Below are positions 63,410 through 64,000 of a stretch of DNA of 64,000 nucleotides, piece by piece; the first letter of the stretch is position 1, and each line of letters begins with the position of its first letter. The stretch lies in NCBI GenBank assembly GCA_903885505.1, contig CAISIU010000101.1, forward strand, positions 62,001 to 126,000, given 5' to 3'. The notes beneath the pieces are model-generated. The model had not been told where the DNA came from. It did not search any database and saw only the letters and a list, made by a program, of their open reading frames with translations. The stretch is from an uncultured Actinomycetes bacterium (GTDB taxonomy: Bacteria > Actinomycetota > Acidimicrobiia > Acidimicrobiales > RAAP-2). A program made the position numbers and the translations under genes.

Positions 63410-64000
63410 TTCGGCTGCGCCGCTCGTTCTAAGACCTCGTCGGGCACCACGGTGCCCGGACGATTGGAGGGGTCGTTGGCGAGCAGGCGACCGATGACGG
63501 GGATTTCCGTCAGGCTCTCGGCGCGCAGCACGGCTGCCACCACCGGCACGAATGACTCCACCGCGGGATAGACCAGGTAGCGCGGATTCCAGGTCGGTTG
63601 ATACTTGTTGTTAAAGCTCCAGAGGGTTTCGATCGGCAAGATGCCCGACAGGCGTCGCAGCGCCCAGCGCTCCACCTTCATCCACACGCCGTCGCCCTTG
63701 TCGCCATCGAGCACGGAGCGAAAAGCCGCGAAGTTCAGCGAGAGGCGCGTGACACCCCGCTCGCCGAGGTAGCGAATGGTCTCGCACAGCGCGTAGTCAA
63801 TGAGTCCGTTGGGGTGATCACCCGGGTCTCGGCGCATGAGGTCGAGGGAGAAGCCACCGGTGGCCGGCGTCGGGACGAACTGGCAGCAGGCCGCGGGGGC
63901 GCCGTCGGGGCCGTAGACGACGGTGAGCAGGAGGCCCTGGTCCTTCTCGTGAAAGAGTCGCCCCAACATCATGGAGAACCCGCGCTCGCCATCACCGCGA
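63406..64000 (-). CDS. DUF2156 / phosphatidylglycerol lysyltransferase C-terminal domain protein, partial
   Basis: At least 198 residues; the frame is open to the right edge of the window, so the N-terminus is missing. The visible part matches the C-terminal GNAT-like domain of MprF/LysX-type enzymes: ERGFSMMLGRLF at the edge, GFSLDLMRRDPGDHPNGLID, TRLSLNFAAFRSVLD, and LWSFNNKYQPTWNPRYLVYP. Such domains transfer an amino acid from aminoacyl-tRNA to a lipid. Whether a membrane flippase part or a lysyl-tRNA-synthetase part is attached cannot be seen. Confidence 0.85.
   Translation of the reverse strand, partial: RGDGERGFSMMLGRLFHEKDQGLLLTVVYGPDGAPAACCQFVPTPATGGFSLDLMRRDPGDHPNGLIDYALCETIRYLGERGVTRLSLNFAAFRSVLDGDKGDGVWMKVERWALRRLSGILPIETLWSFNNKYQPTWNPRYLVYPAVESFVPVVAAVLRAESLTEIPVIGRLLANDPSNRPGTVVPDEVLERAAQPN

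Overview
The window is a GC-rich (about 60% by eye), gene-dense piece of an actinobacterial chromosome. The evidence is a rex-hemA-hemC-hemD-hemB-hemL cluster, a mycothiol gene (mshA) followed by a YbjN-type partner as in mycobacteria, a nickel superoxide dismutase with its protease, a MenJ-like reductase, a full 14-gene nuo operon and frequent GTG starts. Acidimicrobiia is my best guess for the class, but no rRNA is present to settle it. No gap between genes reaches 300 bases, and I see no insertion sequence, prophage or CRISPR array.

Layout. 1-3000: small membrane proteins and a large polytopic GT-C-like protein. 3033-8130: inorganic pyrophosphatase, a secreted protein of 12 fibronectin type III (FnIII) modules, and an isocitrate-dehydrogenase-like enzyme. 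8208-15187: a cell-surface glycan block with a Thr-rich anchored protein, a DUF2206-type membrane protein, three glycosyltransferases and a secreted SGNH esterase-like protein. 15268-32006: a two-gene unit encoding a lectin/Ig-like protein fused to a polytopic membrane domain, then a 4279-residue secreted protein. 32003-35920: phosphoribosyltransferase, a PHM-like copper monooxygenase, a VOC protein, tRNA-Lys, a small zinc-finger protein, sodN, sodX and an XRE regulator. 35930-45314: mshA, ybjN-like, proC, rex and the haem genes. 45311-47416: ZIP transporter and MenJ-like reductase. 47517-62567: nuoA-N, then an ATP-grasp gene and a truncated DUF2156 gene.

Main novelty. The 4279-residue protein carries, between FnIII blocks, 28 predicted alpha-helical units of about 44 residues. 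They are arranged as a strict four-phase A-B-C-D super-repeat of 177 residues. The period is exactly 531 bp over six consecutive copies, with no indel although the sequences have diverged, and the last unit is a C/D chimera. The gene is translationally coupled to the membrane-fused lectin-like gene before it. Together with the neighbouring glycan genes this suggests a cell-surface adhesin or sheath system that I cannot match to a named system.

Genome style. Most transcription-unit starts have a TANNNT -10-like box 6 to 9 nt before the start codon, which predicts leaderless mRNAs. Five of nine convergent gene pairs overlap by exactly four bases that serve as both stop codons.
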